This document shows, one piece after another, positions 9,028 to 20,274 of a DNA stretch of 64,000 nt. Within the stretch, counting starts at the first letter, position 1. Each line of letters begins with the position of its first letter. Made by a program: the position numbers and the translations under genes. The notes under the pieces were generated by a model, which was not told where the DNA came from, did no database searches, and saw nothing but the letters and a program-made list of their open reading frames with translations. Source of the DNA: Oceanobacillus saliphilus (GTDB lineage: Bacteria; Bacillota; Bacilli; Bacillales; Amphibacillaceae); contig NZ_JALCZU010000001.1 in NCBI RefSeq assembly GCF_023522835.1, positions 389,297 to 453,296 of the forward strand. The letters run 5' to 3'.

Positions 9028-10098
9028 TTATTCACCAATCTGTTCAAGTTTTTTGGCCTGTTCTTCCATAATCAGGGCATCGACAAACTCATCCAGTTTC
9101 CCTTGCACAATTTGGTCGAGCTTTTGAATGGTCAAGCCAATGCGGTGATCGGTTACCCGGTTTTGCGGATAATTGTACGTACGAATCCGTTCGGAACGGT
9201 CCCCGGTACCTACTGCTGACTTTCTGTTTTCATCATATTCTGCCTGTGCTTCCCGCTGAAATTTGTCATACACGCGGGCTCGTAATACTTTCATCGCTTT
9301 TTCTTTATTTTTAATCTGAGACTTTTCATCCTGAATCGAAACAACCGTCCCTGTAGGTTCATGTGTCAAACGGACAGCAGACATCGTCGTATTGACACTT
9401 TGCCCACCAGGTCCACTGGAAGCGAATGTATCCACGCGAATATCTTTTTCATGAATGTCAACTTCCACTTCTTCTGCTTCAGGCAAAACAGCAACGGTTG
9501 CAGTAGATGTATGAATTCGGCCGCCTGATTCAGTTTCAGGTACACGCTGGACGCGGTGTGCTCCATTTTCATATTTCAGTTTGGAATAAACATCACTTCC
9601 ATTGATCATGAAAATAATTTCCTTATATCCACCAACACCTGTTGAGCTTGCTTCCATCACTTCCGTTTTCCAGCCCTGTTGTTCCGCATAGCGGGAATAC
9701 ATTCTATAAAGATCACCAGCAAACAATGCTGCCTCATCCCCACCCGCAGCACCGCGGATTTCCACAATTACGTTTTTATCATCGTTCGGATCTTTTGGGA
9801 GAAGGAGAATACGCATTTTTTCTTCCAGTTCCGTTTTCGAATCAGCAAGCTCATCAATCTCAAGCTTTACCATCTCGCGCATTTCATCATCCAATTTATC
9901 TTGCAGCATTTCCTTTGCATCACTTAACTGACTTGTTACATCTTTATATTCACGATAAGCTTGAACAACATCCTCAAGGCCTGATTGTTCCTTCGAATAC
10001 TCACGTAATTTATTTGTATCACTAATAATATCCGGATCACTTAGCATTTCGTTCAATTTATTATAACGATCTTCCAATGTTTGTAGACGATCTAACAT
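9028..10098 (-). CDS. prfA: peptide chain release factor 1
   Basis: RF1 reads UAA and UAG and triggers peptide release. The 356-residue protein is full length, with a coiled-coil N-terminal domain (about 1-100) and the GGQ motif at 231-233 inside [12 protein letters not shown]. The [19 protein letters not shown] block follows. It is the first gene of the prfA-prmC pair. A long non-coding gap lies upstream. Confidence 0.97.
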   Translation of the reverse strand: MLDRLQTLEDRYNKLNEMLSDPDIISDTNKLREYSKEQSGLEDVVQAYREYKDVTSQLSDAKEMLQDKLDDEMREMVKLEIDELADSKTELEEKMRILLLPKDPNDDKNVIVEIRGAAGGDEAALFAGDLYRMYSRYAEQQGWKTEVMEASSTGVGGYKEIIFMINGSDVYSKLKYENGAHRVQRVPETESGGRIHTSTATVAVLPEAEEVEVDIHEKDIRVDTFASSGPGGQSVNTTMSAVRLTHEPTGTVVSIQDEKSQIKNKEKAMKVLRARVYDKFQREAQAEYDENRKSAVGTGDRSERIRTYNYPQNRVTDHRIGLTIQKLDQIVQGKLDEFVDALIMEEQAKKLEQIGE

Positions 10099-10531
10099 AC
10101 CGACACCTCTTTCTGATTAACAGTCTAATTATAGTATATAGGGGGTGTAGTGGTCAATTGGTGATGGTGCTGATTAGCAGTAACAGGATGTGCGCGGCAA
10201 AATGAAGCGCGGAGCAAGGACTCGGCCCTTCTGCACAGGGGGAAGCTGTGTTTCCTTAACCACTTTTGGAGGCAGAATGTAACGGTTTTTATTTGAGGAA
10301 TTGGATTTGCGAAGCCTTCTTTCTCGCCAACTAATTCGGATTTCTTCCTTTTGAGATCACCACGTACTACCATTTCTTTTTTGATTGGTGGATTGAAACT
10401 CTACTTTCTAATGCATTGAGACGCATTACCTCTATTCGCTTATCGTATAACTTAAAAAACAGCTTATAAAATCACTCCTTTTGTTTCATGATTATTTCTA
10501 CCACGCATGCTAATTTCCCTTCTTTTTTGCC
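10099..10531. other. gene-free gap between prfA and tdk
   Basis: No convincing gene is seen in this 433-nt stretch. An 82-codon reading frame on the minus strand (10125-10373) has low-complexity, arginine- and histidine-rich content and no ribosome site. An AGGAGTG near 10490 on the minus strand is not followed by a usable start codon, which may mark a decayed gene. Confidence 0.5.
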
Positions 10532-10563
10532 AAAAAGAAGCACCCCTTTGGATGCTTCTTTTT
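10532..10563 (-). terminator. tdk terminator
   Basis: An 11-bp stem AAAAAGAAGCA / TGCTTCTTTTT overlaps the tdk stop codon and ends in a short T-run on the minus strand. Confidence 0.75.
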
Positions 10564-11182
10564 ATTTCACAGCATTAATCAGACTGTTAATTACATTGCT
10601 TGTTGGTTTATTCGGTACTTCATGGTGATGGCGGCATCTTGGTTCGTAGGATTCAGATGCTCCGACAAGGATGATTGGATCATCGTAGGAAGCTGGTTTA
10701 CCGTTGATTAGACGTTGGGTACGACTTGCAGGTGAGCCGCATACTGGGCAGATTGCATTCAATTTTGTTACGGATTCGCTGAGTGACATTAGCTTTGGAA
10801 CAGGTCCGAATGGTTCGCCTCGGAAATCAGTATCCAACCCTGCTGCGATTACACGGATACCTCTGTTTGCGAGTTCTTCAGCAATTTCAACGACGTTTTC
10901 ATCAAAAAACTGCACTTCGTCGATTCCAACGATATCGACATGATTATCAATATGATCGAGAATTTCTACGGATTTATTTATTGGTCGAGCAATGGTGGAT
11001 GTTCCGTTGTGAGAGACGACGGCTGTGTCATCATAGCGGTCATCGATGGCAGGTTTGAAAACGCGCACTGACAGATTTGCATAGGTTGCCCTACGTACAC
11101 GGCGGATCAATTCTTCCGATTTCCCCGAAAACATACTGCCACATATTACTTCCACCCAGCCGCTTTGCTTCATTACATACAT
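10562..11182 (-). CDS. tdk: thymidine kinase
   Basis: The enzyme phosphorylates thymidine to dTMP for salvage. Walker A is [14 protein letters not shown] near residue 15, the GIDEVQFF Walker B near residue 90, and zinc-binding cysteines occur in CPVCG and near the C-terminus (the YEPRCRHHH segment). The frame opens at 11203, but the ATG at 11182 has AGAGGGG 8 nt upstream and gives the usual [13 protein letters not shown] start and 206 residues. It sits next to the L31 gene and rho, as in B. subtilis. Confidence 0.95.
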   Translation of the reverse strand: MYVMKQSGWVEVICGSMFSGKSEELIRRVRRATYANLSVRVFKPAIDDRYDDTAVVSHNGTSTIARPINKSVEILDHIDNHVDIVGIDEVQFFDENVVEIAEELANRGIRVIAAGLDTDFRGEPFGPVPKLMSLSESVTKLNAICPVCGSPASRTQRLINGKPASYDDPIILVGASESYEPRCRHHHEVPNKPTSNVINSLINAVK

Positions 11183-11277
11183 GTTGTGAACCCCTCTCAT
11201 CACGGTTAAATTAATTTTATGTATAGCGGATAGTTTACCACTATTATCGACAAATTTAACATATTCTTATCATTTTA

Positions 11278-11330
11278 TTAGAAAACTTGGCATTCCTAAT
11301 GCTTGGCAAATGCCATAGTTGTACGTATAC
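11278..11330 (+). repeat. dispersed two-hairpin element, diverged copy
   Basis: This copy begins TTAGAAAACTTGGCATTC and continues with GGCAAATGCCATAGTTG. GGCATT pairs with AATGCC, so the stem is kept while the sequence differs from copy 1. The second hairpin is missing. Confidence 0.55.
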
Positions 11331-11365
11331 ATTTTTTCAAAAAAACCTTACTCCAAAGTAAAAGA

Positions 11366-11393
11366 ACAGGCAAAATATAGACATTTTGCCTGT
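11366..11393. terminator. bidirectional-type hairpin terminator downstream of the L31 gene
   Basis: An 11-bp perfect stem ACAGGCAAAAT / ATTTTGCCTGT with a 6-nt loop has short T-rich tracts on both strands. On the minus strand it lies 155 nt after the L31 stop. Confidence 0.65.
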
Positions 11394-11423
11394 CCTTTTA
11401 AAGTTGATCAAACGTTTGATTAA

Positions 11424-11526
11424 GAAAGCGGAGTCGCCGAAACCTTCTTACAGTCCAGTTCCGTCTCCCAGGAGCTGCTGTCATAAGCAATTGGCACTCC
11501 AAGCGCCAATTGCTTATGCCTCCGCT
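11424..11526. repeat. long imperfect inverted structure between L31 and tdk
   Basis: A 14-bp perfect stem (11482-11495 with 11505-11518, loop of 9) sits beside an outer pairing AAGCGGAG near 11426 with CTCCGCTT near 11521. Together these give a branched structure in the 3' region of the L31 gene. No gene is present. Confidence 0.6.
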
Positions 11527-11548
11527 TCTGGTCAGTCGCTTCAACCTT

Positions 11549-11794
11549 TTATTTCATATTATATTTTTTCTTGAATCGGTCTACACGGCCGCCGACTGTA
11601 TCTGCTTTTTGTTTACCTGTGTAGAATGGGTGTGAATCAGAGCTGATCTCAACTTTGATCAATGGGTATGTGTTACCATCTTCCCATTCGATTGTTTCGT
11701 TGGATCCTCTAGTTGATCCGCTCAAGAATTTGTAATCTGAACTAGTATCAAGAAAAACTACTTTCCTGTACTCTGGATGAATTTCCTTTTTCAT
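11549..11794 (-). CDS. rpmE2: ribosomal protein bL31, type B (zinc-independent)
   Basis: This 81-residue protein has the type B signature: [30 protein letters not shown] and [11 protein letters not shown]. It has no cysteines, so it lacks the CxxC zinc site of type A L31. It belongs to the large ribosomal subunit at the subunit interface. It occupies the rho-tdk locus where B. subtilis keeps the zinc-binding form. It may be the main L31 of this organism or a zinc-saving paralogue. Confidence 0.93.
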   Translation of the reverse strand: MKKEIHPEYRKVVFLDTSSDYKFLSGSTRGSNETIEWEDGNTYPLIKVEISSDSHPFYTGKQKADTVGGRVDRFKKKYNMK

Positions 11795-11921
11795 GTTCTT
11801 TCCACTCCTTTTTGCCCTGAGTCCTGAGAAACAGAGTTATTGTAAGAGCCGTCATAGGTGGTATTGCACCTTATCTAAACTCACATAGAAAGATTATACC
11901 AGTCTGATGCTGTGAATGCAA
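11795..11921 (-). promoter_or_regulatory. promoter and ~90-nt leader of the L31 gene
   Basis: On the minus strand TTGCAT (11916-11921), a 17-nt spacer and TATAAT (11893-11898) form a SigA promoter. The leader contains two small hairpins, AGGTG-CAATAC-CACCT and CTGTTTCTCAGGACTCAG-type pairing, before the AAGGAG site. A ribosomal-protein autoregulatory leader is plausible but unproven. Confidence 0.6.
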
Positions 11922-11973
11922 TAGGGATAACTTAAATATTCCTTGATCCCATGGCATAAGCTACGGGCTCTTT

Positions 11974-13257
11974 TTACTGTTTTGTCATACCTTTGCGCTT
12001 CATTTCCTCTCCCATTGCCTGTAGGAATTCTTCGTTGTTTTTTGATGATTTCAGGCGTTTCAAGAAGCGTTCGAGGAAATCATGTGAATCCTGCATCGTC
12101 TTGCGGATTGCCCACATTTTGTCAAGATGGCCTTTGTCAACAAGCAATTCCTCTTTACGTGTTCCGGAACGTAATATGTCAATCGCAGGGAAAATTCTGC
12201 GTTCAGCCAAATGACGATCCAGATGCAGTTCCATATTCCCTGTACCCTTAAATTCCTCATAAATAACATCATCCATGCGTGAACCTGTTTCTACCAATGC
12301 AGTAGCTAAAATCGTGAAACTTCCGCCTTCTTCAATATTTCTCGCAGCACCGAAGAATCGTTTTGGACGGTGGAATGCAGCCGGATCAATCCCACCGGAA
12401 AGTGTACGGCCACTTGGTGGGATCACGAGGTTATATGCACGCGCCAAACGGGTAATGCTATCCATCAGTACGATAACATCGCGCTTATGCTCAACAAGAC
12501 GCATTGCCCTCTCCAGAACGAGCTCCGATACTTTAATATGGCTCTCTGGCACTTCATCAAAGGTAGAGCTCACGACATCAACATTCGGAGCAACAGAACG
12601 TTCAATATCGGTTACTTCTTCCGGACGCTCGTCCACCAGAAGGATGATCAACTTTGCTTCCGGATGGTTTATTGATATGCTGTTTGCAATTTCTTTAATC
12701 AGCATCGTTTTCCCTGCTTTTGGCGGTGCCACAATAAGACCGCGCTGGCCGAAACCAACCGGTGTCATCAAGTCCATGATTCTTGTGGAAATTGTCCGTG
12801 TCTCTGTTTCAAGTTTAATTGCGCGATTTGGATAAAGGGCTGTCAGGGCAGGAAAATGCACGCGTTCCTTGGATGAATCCGGATCCTCGTCATTGACTGC
12901 ATCGACATGCAATAGACCATAATAACGCTCATTTTCTTTCGGTGGACGCACTTTTCCGGATACTTTATCACCATTTCTTAAATCAAAACGACGAATTTGG
13001 GATGCTGAAATATAGATGTCTTCTGCACTCGGGGAATAGTTGATCGGTCTCAGGAAACCAAATCCCTCAGATGGGATGATTTCCAACACACCATTCATAA
13101 ACAGAAAACCGTCCTTCTCTGCCTGTGCTTTTAATATTGCAAAGATTAGTTCTTTTTTGGTCAGTTTGGAATAATACGATACTTTGTATTCCTTTGCCCA
13201 AGCATAGATTTCTTTTAATGTCATTGTCTCTAAATTAGAGATTGTTAATGTTTCCAC
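11974..13257 (-). CDS. rho: transcription termination factor Rho
   Basis: Rho is a hexameric RNA-dependent ATPase that ends transcription on unstructured RNA. The 427-residue protein has the N-terminal Rho_N helix bundle (about 5-45), the RNA-binding cold-shock-like domain (about 50-125, GFGFLRP) and the ATPase domain with Walker A APPKAGKT (177-184). The Walker B region ILLVDERPEEV follows. The start is GTG at 13257 with GGTGA just upstream; non-ATG initiation may hold expression down. It lies upstream of the L31 gene. Confidence 0.96.
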   Translation of the reverse strand: METLTISNLETMTLKEIYAWAKEYKVSYYSKLTKKELIFAILKAQAEKDGFLFMNGVLEIIPSEGFGFLRPINYSPSAEDIYISASQIRRFDLRNGDKVSGKVRPPKENERYYGLLHVDAVNDEDPDSSKERVHFPALTALYPNRAIKLETETRTISTRIMDLMTPVGFGQRGLIVAPPKAGKTMLIKEIANSISINHPEAKLIILLVDERPEEVTDIERSVAPNVDVVSSTFDEVPESHIKVSELVLERAMRLVEHKRDVIVLMDSITRLARAYNLVIPPSGRTLSGGIDPAAFHRPKRFFGAARNIEEGGSFTILATALVETGSRMDDVIYEEFKGTGNMELHLDRHLAERRIFPAIDILRSGTRKEELLVDKGHLDKMWAIRKTMQDSHDFLERFLKRLKSSKNNEEFLQAMGEEMKRKGMTKQ

Positions 13258-13648
13258 TCAATCACCACGCCTATTCCTTAATCTTTTTTTAGGGAGTGTT
13301 TCATCGTACTGCGGGAAAAAATTGTTGTGTGACTATTCATTTACCGCGTAAGTAACCATATTTCATTAAGTTTAATATTGTTTTGATATTGCCACTTCTT
13401 ATGGAAGGGAGTCCTTGAAGAAATGCAGAGTTTAGCAGAAGCTTTGATAGAAGTCTCCAGATTCTTTTTTTGCTAATCGTGTCAGGATTTCTGGGTGTAC
13501 AAACAGATTAGCCAAGATATGCCTGTGTTAAACATATATTATATTACTCTTTTAGAAAGTATTATTCAATATTATTTTTACAAATTTGTAATATATTATT
13601 GCTGCTTCAAGTTATAGATGATTATTCATAGCGTAATATAATTATAGA
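13258..13648. other. gene-free gap between glpX and rho
   Basis: Nothing convincing is seen in this AT-rich stretch. A 17-codon frame with a ribosome-site-like AAGGGAG at about 13405-13475 is too short to call. The promoter of rho should lie in the part next to 13260. Confidence 0.5.
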
Positions 13649-13679
13649 AAAGGAAGCCAATTCTTACTTGGCTTCCTTT
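13649..13679 (-). terminator. glpX terminator
   Basis: A 12-bp perfect stem AAAGGAAGCCAA / TTGGCTTCCTTT encloses a 7-nt loop and is followed on the minus strand by TTTTCTATAATT. Confidence 0.85.
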
Positions 13680-13697
13680 ATTCATTTAGCAATTTTC

Positions 13698-14666
13698 TTA
13701 AGACTTGATAACAAGATTCGGTTTTTTCTGCAGGCTGTGCTCGCCATCAACAAATCTGACAGTGCCACTTTTTGCACGCATGACTAGTGACTGTGTCGTT
13801 GCTTTCGACCCTTTAAATTGAACACCTTTTAGAAGCTCACCATCCGTAACCCCTGTAGCAGCAAAGATTGCATCATCACCACTACAGAAATCATCCATAT
13901 AAAATACTTTATTAAAATCAGTTATGCCCATTTTTTTACAACGGGCGATTTCCTCATCATTGGATGGCAGTAATTTCCCTTGAAGTTCACCACCGAGACA
14001 TTTAAGCGCGGCAGCTGCGATAACCCCTTCAGGAGCACCACCCGAACCGAGTAAAATATCTACGCCAGTATCTTCAAATGCTGTATTGATGGCTGCAGCA
14101 ACGTCACCAGCTGGAATAAGTTTGATTCTGGCTCCGGATTCCCGGATATCCTGAATCAATTTTGCATGACGGGGACGATCCAAAACAGTTGCAACAACAT
14201 CTTCTATATTTTTGTTTTTTGCTTTTGCAACGGCACGTAAATTATCAATGACAGGGGCATTGATATCAATCATCCCGACTGCTTCCGGTCCGACAGCAAT
14301 TTTTTCCATGTACATATCAGGAGCATGCAGGAGTGTCCCTTTATCCGCGATAGCGATTACAGTTAACGCATTCCACGTTCCCTGGGCGACAATTTCCGTA
14401 CCCTCCAGTGGATCAACTGCAACATCTACGCCAGGTCCTTCTCCTGTTCCAAGTTCTTCACCGATATACAACATGGGAGCTTCATCCATTTCGCCTTCAC
14501 CAATTACAACTGTACCTCGCATTGGAATGGTATCAAATACGGATCGCATGGCAGTTGTTGCTGCATCATCTGCTTCCTCTTTGACACCTCTCCCCATCCA
14601 GCGTGCTGATTCCAATGCTGCTGCTTCTGTTACTCGCACCAATTCCATTGATAAACTTCTTTCCAT
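13698..14666 (-). CDS. glpX: fructose-1,6-bisphosphatase, class II
   Basis: GlpX hydrolyses fructose-1,6-bisphosphate to fructose-6-phosphate in gluconeogenesis. Metal and substrate motifs typical of the family are present: [23 protein letters not shown] and GSGGAPEGV. Two in-frame ATGs compete at 14675 and 14666. GGGAG directly abuts the first but is 9 nt from the second, so 14666 is preferred (322 residues). It stands with murA2, tal and fbaA in a central carbon cluster, as ywjI does in B. subtilis. Confidence 0.95.
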   Translation of the reverse strand: MERSLSMELVRVTEAAALESARWMGRGVKEEADDAATTAMRSVFDTIPMRGTVVIGEGEMDEAPMLYIGEELGTGEGPGVDVAVDPLEGTEIVAQGTWNALTVIAIADKGTLLHAPDMYMEKIAVGPEAVGMIDINAPVIDNLRAVAKAKNKNIEDVVATVLDRPRHAKLIQDIRESGARIKLIPAGDVAAAINTAFEDTGVDILLGSGGAPEGVIAAAALKCLGGELQGKLLPSNDEEIARCKKMGITDFNKVFYMDDFCSGDDAIFAATGVTDGELLKGVQFKGSKATTQSLVMRAKSGTVRFVDGEHSLQKKPNLVIKS

Positions 14667-14747
14667 ATTCTCCATCTCCCTTATTTTTACAATATACTCA
14701 TCCCAAAGAATATAGTTATAAGAGTGGGTATGGTTTTCTAAACTTTA

Positions 14748-16034
14748 TCAGGAATTCTGAGTTTGGATAATTTCCTGTTCGGTCATCTCTTCACGCCAGA
14801 TTTTTGCTCCGAGATTTGACAGTTTCTCTGTAATCTTTTCATAACCCCGGTCAATATGCTCAAGGCCCGTCACTTCTGTAACACCATTCGCCATCAGGCC
14901 TGCAATGACAAGTGCTGCTCCGGCACGGAGATCCGATGCTTTAACTTTTGCACCTTCCAATTGTACTGGACCAGATGCAATTACTGATCCACCTTCCACC
15001 TTAATCACAGCATTCATTCTTCTTAATTCATCGATATGCTTTAGGCGGGCGGAATAAATGGTATCAATGATGATGCCAGTACCGCTAGCTTGGGTTAAAA
15101 GGGACGTGAATGGCTGTTGGAGGTCTGTCGGAAACCCTGGATAAACAAGTGTCTTTACATCAACGCTCTTTAAAGGGCTTTTTCTTGCAATGTAAAGCTG
15201 TTCATCACTTTCCTCTACCGTGACATTCATTTCACGTAATTTCGCAATGAGTGATTCCAGATGCTGGGAAATAACGTTATCAATAATAACTTCTCTTCCC
15301 ATTGCAGCTGCTGCAATGGCGTATGTCCCTGCTTCGATACGGTCGGGAATGATCGTGTGTCTGCACCCGTGCAATGTTTCAACACCTTCAATACGAATGA
15401 CATCTGTACCTACACCTTTGATTTTGGCACCCATATTGGTGAGCAATGTTGCAACATCAATAATTTCCGGCTCTTTAGCTGCATTTTCAATTACGGTTTT
15501 ACCTTTTGCTTTAACAGCTGCAAGCATGATATTAATCGTTGCGCCGACACTGACAACATCCAAATAAATTCTGGCACCTCTCAGCTCTTTTGCACGCAGG
15601 TATATGGCTCCTTGTTCGTTCGTTACTTCAGCCCCAAGTGCCTCAAAGCCTTTAATATGCTGATCGATAGGACGTGGGCCAAGATAGCAGCCCCCCGGGA
15701 GTCCAATAACAGCTTTGTTGAACTTACCAAGCATTGCTCCCATAAAATAATAGGAAGCACGCAGCTTTTTTACCTTTCCATTCGGCAATGGCATTGCTAC
15801 CATTTTTTCCGGGTTGATGGTCATATCCTGACCTTCCAACGATACACTGCCACCAATTTCCTCGAGCAAATCACCAAGTGTATGGACATCGGAAATCTCC
15901 GGAAGCCCTTCGATGGTAACCGCTGAATCTGCCAATATGGATGCTGGCAGCAAAGCTACTGCACTGTTCTTTGCTCCGCTGATTCGAACTTCGCCATTTA
16001 GTTCATGGCCACCTTCAATTAACAATTTCTGCAT
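14748..16034 (-). CDS. murA2: UDP-N-acetylglucosamine enolpyruvyl transferase (second copy type)
   Basis: MurA transfers enolpyruvate from PEP to UDP-GlcNAc, the first committed step of peptidoglycan precursor synthesis. The catalytic cysteine is Cys116 in [12 protein letters not shown], so the enzyme should be fosfomycin sensitive. The frame opens at 16082, but the ATG at 16034 has GAGGT 6 nt upstream and gives the standard MQKLLIEGG start and 428 residues. Its place between tal and glpX matches murAB (murZ) of B. subtilis, the minor paralogue. Confidence 0.94.
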   Translation of the reverse strand: MQKLLIEGGHELNGEVRISGAKNSAVALLPASILADSAVTIEGLPEISDVHTLGDLLEEIGGSVSLEGQDMTINPEKMVAMPLPNGKVKKLRASYYFMGAMLGKFNKAVIGLPGGCYLGPRPIDQHIKGFEALGAEVTNEQGAIYLRAKELRGARIYLDVVSVGATINIMLAAVKAKGKTVIENAAKEPEIIDVATLLTNMGAKIKGVGTDVIRIEGVETLHGCRHTIIPDRIEAGTYAIAAAAMGREVIIDNVISQHLESLIAKLREMNVTVEESDEQLYIARKSPLKSVDVKTLVYPGFPTDLQQPFTSLLTQASGTGIIIDTIYSARLKHIDELRRMNAVIKVEGGSVIASGPVQLEGAKVKASDLRAGAALVIAGLMANGVTEVTGLEHIDRGYEKITEKLSNLGAKIWREEMTEQEIIQTQNS

Positions 16035-16199
16035 TTGAATACCTCGTTCCTGAGAGGTTGCCCAAAAAATATTCGAACACACGTCATGGCATGTACTATT
16101 TTTTACCTTTTAAAAAAGGGTCAATACCTCTACTCATAATCACGTAAACTAAAAGCTCGTTATGTTATTATCCTTTTCATTTTTTCCAATTTCATACAA

Positions 16200-16844
16200 T
16201 TATTTTTGGTTGTTCCAGTCTGCTAGGAACTTTTCAATACCTTGATCTGTTAATGGATGTTTTACAAGTGAAGACAACACGTTATAAGGAATGGTTGCAA
16301 TATGCGCTCCATTCACTGCTGCATCCGTTACATGTAATGGGTGACGGATAGATGCTGCAATGATTTCCGTGCCAATATTGTGGCGGTCGAAAATTTCTGC
16401 GATTGTCGCGACTAATGTCATGCCATCCTGACCAATGTCATCTAAACGTCCAAGGAATGGGGAAACATAGGTTGCTCCAGCACGTGCAGCAAGTAATGCC
16501 TGATTAGCATTGAAAATTAACGTAACATTTGTTTTGATGTTAAGATCACTGAACGCTTTGACTGCTTTCAGACCTTCCAATGTCATTGGAACTTTAACCG
16601 TAATGTTTGGTGCAATTGCAGCCAATTCTTTTCCTTCTTCAATCATACCTGCTGCATCTTCTGCGATAACTTCCGCACTTACGGATCCTTCTGTTACTTC
16701 TGCAGTAATTTCACGTAGACGGTCATGAAAAGAAACGCCTTCTTTTGCTACAAGACTTGGATTTGTTGTAACCCCCGCTAATATACCCAGTTCATTTGCC
16801 TGACGGATTTCCTCTATGTTTGCTGTATCAATAAAAAATTTCAT
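16200..16844 (-). CDS. tal: transaldolase (small TalC/Fsa-like type)
   Basis: The 214-residue protein belongs to the short transaldolase family ([26 protein letters not shown]). It has the Schiff-base lysine Lys84 in NITVKVPMT and a C-terminal [14 protein letters not shown] block. It exchanges three-carbon units in the non-oxidative pentose phosphate pathway. It is directly downstream of fbaA, as ywjH is in B. subtilis. A weak hairpin near 16885-16915 lies between the two genes. Confidence 0.95.
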   Translation of the reverse strand: MKFFIDTANIEEIRQANELGILAGVTTNPSLVAKEGVSFHDRLREITAEVTEGSVSAEVIAEDAAGMIEEGKELAAIAPNITVKVPMTLEGLKAVKAFSDLNIKTNVTLIFNANQALLAARAGATYVSPFLGRLDDIGQDGMTLVATIAEIFDRHNIGTEIIAASIRHPLHVTDAAVNGAHIATIPYNVLSSLVKHPLTDQGIEKFLADWNNQK

Positions 16845-16940
16845 ATGTTATGCACCTTCACTTTCTCTGACTGTTTTTTATGGACGGAAAAGCTGAACCA
16901 GGTGGAACAGCTTTTTTGTCATGTTACATAATCGCTTTGA

Positions 16941-17795
16941 TTACGCTTGTTGAGCGGAACCGAATTCGCGCATTTTACCTTTTACAGTTTCTTTGATTGC
17001 CTCTGTACCAGGTCCTAAGTATTTACGTGGATCATAAAGTTTTGGTTTTGCGTTCAGTGTTTCGCGAACGGCTTTTGTTTGTGCAAGTTGGTTTTCTGTA
17101 TTTACATTAATTTTAGCAGTTCCAAGTGAGATTGCTTTTTGAATGTCTTTTGTTGGAATTCCTGTACCACCATGAAGCACTAAAGGAACTTGTACAAGAT
17201 TTAGAATTTCTTCCATTTCTGCAAATCCAAGGTTTGGTTCCCCATCATATTCGCCATGTACAGACCCTAGAGCTGGTGCAAGACAGTCAATGCCAGCCTG
17301 TTCAACGAGCTGTTTACATTCATCTTTATCCGCGTACATAACACCACCGATTACGCCGTCTTCTTCTCCGCCTACTGTACCAACTTCAGCTTCAACAGAT
17401 ACGCCATGAATGTGAGCAAGTTCTACAACTTTCTTCGTTAAAGCGATATTTTCCTCTATTGGTGAATGTGAAGCATCAATCATTACGGAAGTGAATCCTG
17501 CATGAATAGCTTGTGCACATTTTTCAAAGCTTGAACCATGATCTAAATGAATTGCAACTGGCACTGTTGTACCATAGGATTCCATTAATGATTTTACCAT
17601 TGCAACGACAACGTTAAAACCACCCATATATTTGCCCGCACCTTCAGAAACACCTAGAATAACTGGTGACTTTTCTTCTTCGGCAGCTTGCAGGATTGCC
17701 TGAATATATTCTAGGTTGTTGATATTGAACTGTCCTACTGCATAACCATTTTCTTTACCTTTTTCAAGCATTTCTTTCATGGATACTAATGGCAT
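16941..17795 (-). CDS. fbaA: fructose-bisphosphate aldolase, class II
   Basis: This enzyme cleaves fructose-1,6-bisphosphate to dihydroxyacetone phosphate and glyceraldehyde-3-phosphate with a catalytic zinc. Asp85 and His86 in AIHLDHGSS, a second zinc histidine in [10 protein letters not shown] and a third in LVLHGGTG are present. The 284-residue length is normal. The upstream neighbour is spo0F and the downstream one tal, the conserved Bacillus order. Confidence 0.97.
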   Translation of the reverse strand: MPLVSMKEMLEKGKENGYAVGQFNINNLEYIQAILQAAEEEKSPVILGVSEGAGKYMGGFNVVVAMVKSLMESYGTTVPVAIHLDHGSSFEKCAQAIHAGFTSVMIDASHSPIEENIALTKKVVELAHIHGVSVEAEVGTVGGEEDGVIGGVMYADKDECKQLVEQAGIDCLAPALGSVHGEYDGEPNLGFAEMEEILNLVQVPLVLHGGTGIPTKDIQKAISLGTAKINVNTENQLAQTKAVRETLNAKPKLYDPRKYLGPGTEAIKETVKGKMREFGSAQQA

Positions 17796-17910
17796 TGAAA
17801 ATCCTCCTTATGACTTTTCTTTAACAAGTATTTATACTGATCTTCCTACAGTATAAGAATACCAACTACGGAGGATTGGCGCAACAAGTAAGGAATGCGG
17901 AATCAACTCC

Positions 17911-18270
17911 CTACAGAAGAATTTCTTCCACGTGAGCACAAAAATCCTTTATATTAAAAGGCTTTGCGACGATTCTCCTTACCATTTTAATTTTTTCGAC
18001 TTCCTGTTTAATCGTTTCAGCCATTCCGCTCATTAAAATGACAGAGATCTCCTTTTTATCTCTCTCGAGTATCTCCAACACTTCTTTCCCATCAATGATC
18101 GGCAGTTTATAATCCAGAATGATTAAATCGTATGTATGCTTATTAATTTTATCTATCGCTTCCTTACCAGTACTTGCTAAGGAAACCTGATAACCTTCAC
18201 TGGTCAAAATATCGGTTAAAAGTAAACGGATTCCAGGCTGGTCATCAACAACTAATATCTCCTTTGGCAT
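17911..18270 (-). CDS. spo0F: sporulation phosphorelay response regulator Spo0F
   Basis: Spo0F takes phosphate from sensor kinases and passes it to Spo0B on the way to Spo0A. The 119-residue single receiver domain has Asp9 and Asp10, the phospho-acceptor Asp53, Ser81 at the switch Thr position and Lys103, and no output domain. Position between fbaA and pyrG identifies it. The segment after beta-4 reads MSGMAE against MTAYGE in B. subtilis, so the kinase/Spo0B surface has drifted. The ATG follows GGGGGG. A SigH-type promoter lies upstream. Confidence 0.93.
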   Translation of the reverse strand: MPKEILVVDDQPGIRLLLTDILTSEGYQVSLASTGKEAIDKINKHTYDLIILDYKLPIIDGKEVLEILERDKKEISVILMSGMAETIKQEVEKIKMVRRIVAKPFNIKDFCAHVEEILL

Positions 18271-18310
18271 AAATTCTATTTCCCCCCAGTAACTAATTTC
18301 CCCACTTAAT

Positions 18311-18339
18311 CAATTCTATAAATCTTTACATAATCCTGC
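18311..18339 (-). promoter_or_regulatory. SigH-type promoter of spo0F
   Basis: On the minus strand GCAGGATTA (18331-18339), an 11-nt spacer and ATAGAATTG (18311-18319) fit the SigH consensus RnAGGAwWW ... RnnGAATww. Transcription would start about 35-40 nt before the spo0F ATG. SigH control of spo0F is known in B. subtilis. Confidence 0.75.
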
Positions 18340-18452
18340 CTCATTTCAAATTTTTCCCAAGTAGAGGTCTGTCACTCCCCGAATATTGTCGATAGATGGA
18401 TTTCCTTTAGCACCTTAGGAATGCTGCAAATTCAAGGCCTCCAACACAAAAA

Positions 18453-18482
18453 AACCACTCTGCATTTTTGCTCAGAGTGGTT
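18453..18482 (-). terminator. pyrG terminator
   Basis: A 10-bp perfect stem AACCACTCTG / CAGAGTGGTT with a 10-nt loop is followed on the minus strand by TTTTTTGTG, 11 nt after the pyrG stop. Confidence 0.85.
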
Positions 18483-18492
18483 CTAATTTTAA

Positions 18493-20109
<1,617 letters not shown>

Positions 20110-20172
20110 TCATCCTTCTTTCTATCCAAGATCTTATATAGTAGTATTGCTTAACTTGAAAATAAAATAAGA

Positions 20173-20229
20173 AAAGCGTTTCCCCATATTGCCTGGGGAA
20201 ACGCTTTGTGTTTTAAATTCAAAGAGCCC
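20173..20229 (-). promoter_or_regulatory. pyrG leader: GGGCTC start and CTP-responsive attenuator
   Basis: The transcript should begin with GGGCTC (first G opposite base 20229). Downstream is a 13-bp perfect terminator stem, AAAGCGTTTCCCC / GGGGAAACGCTTT (20195-20207 with 20173-20185), followed by CTTATTTTATTTT. In B. subtilis, low CTP causes repeated G addition after GGG; the poly-G tail then pairs with the C/U-rich strand of the terminator and lets transcription through. Here GTTTCCCC offers the same target. Confidence 0.85.
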
Positions 20230-20236
20230 AATAAGA

Positions 20237-20265
20237 ATTGTACTCATACTCGATTAAAAAGTCAA
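20237..20265 (-). promoter_or_regulatory. SigA promoter of pyrG
   Basis: TTGACT (20260-20265) and TACAAT (20237-20242) are 17 nt apart on the minus strand, and the GGGCTC start is 7 nt further on. Confidence 0.85.
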
Positions 20266-20274
20266 GCAACCCTT

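Noticed and set aside
10125-10373. 82-codon frame on the minus strand between prfA and tdk
   Set aside because: No ribosome site, biased composition and no recognisable fold; likely non-coding or decayed.
16885-16920. Strong terminator between fbaA and tal
   Set aside because: Only about 8 bp pair and the T-run is weak, so read-through is likely; noted only in the tal entry.
17920-17940. parS site around CACGTG in spo0F
   Set aside because: Only the central CACGTG matches; the flanking TGTTN and AAACA arms do not.
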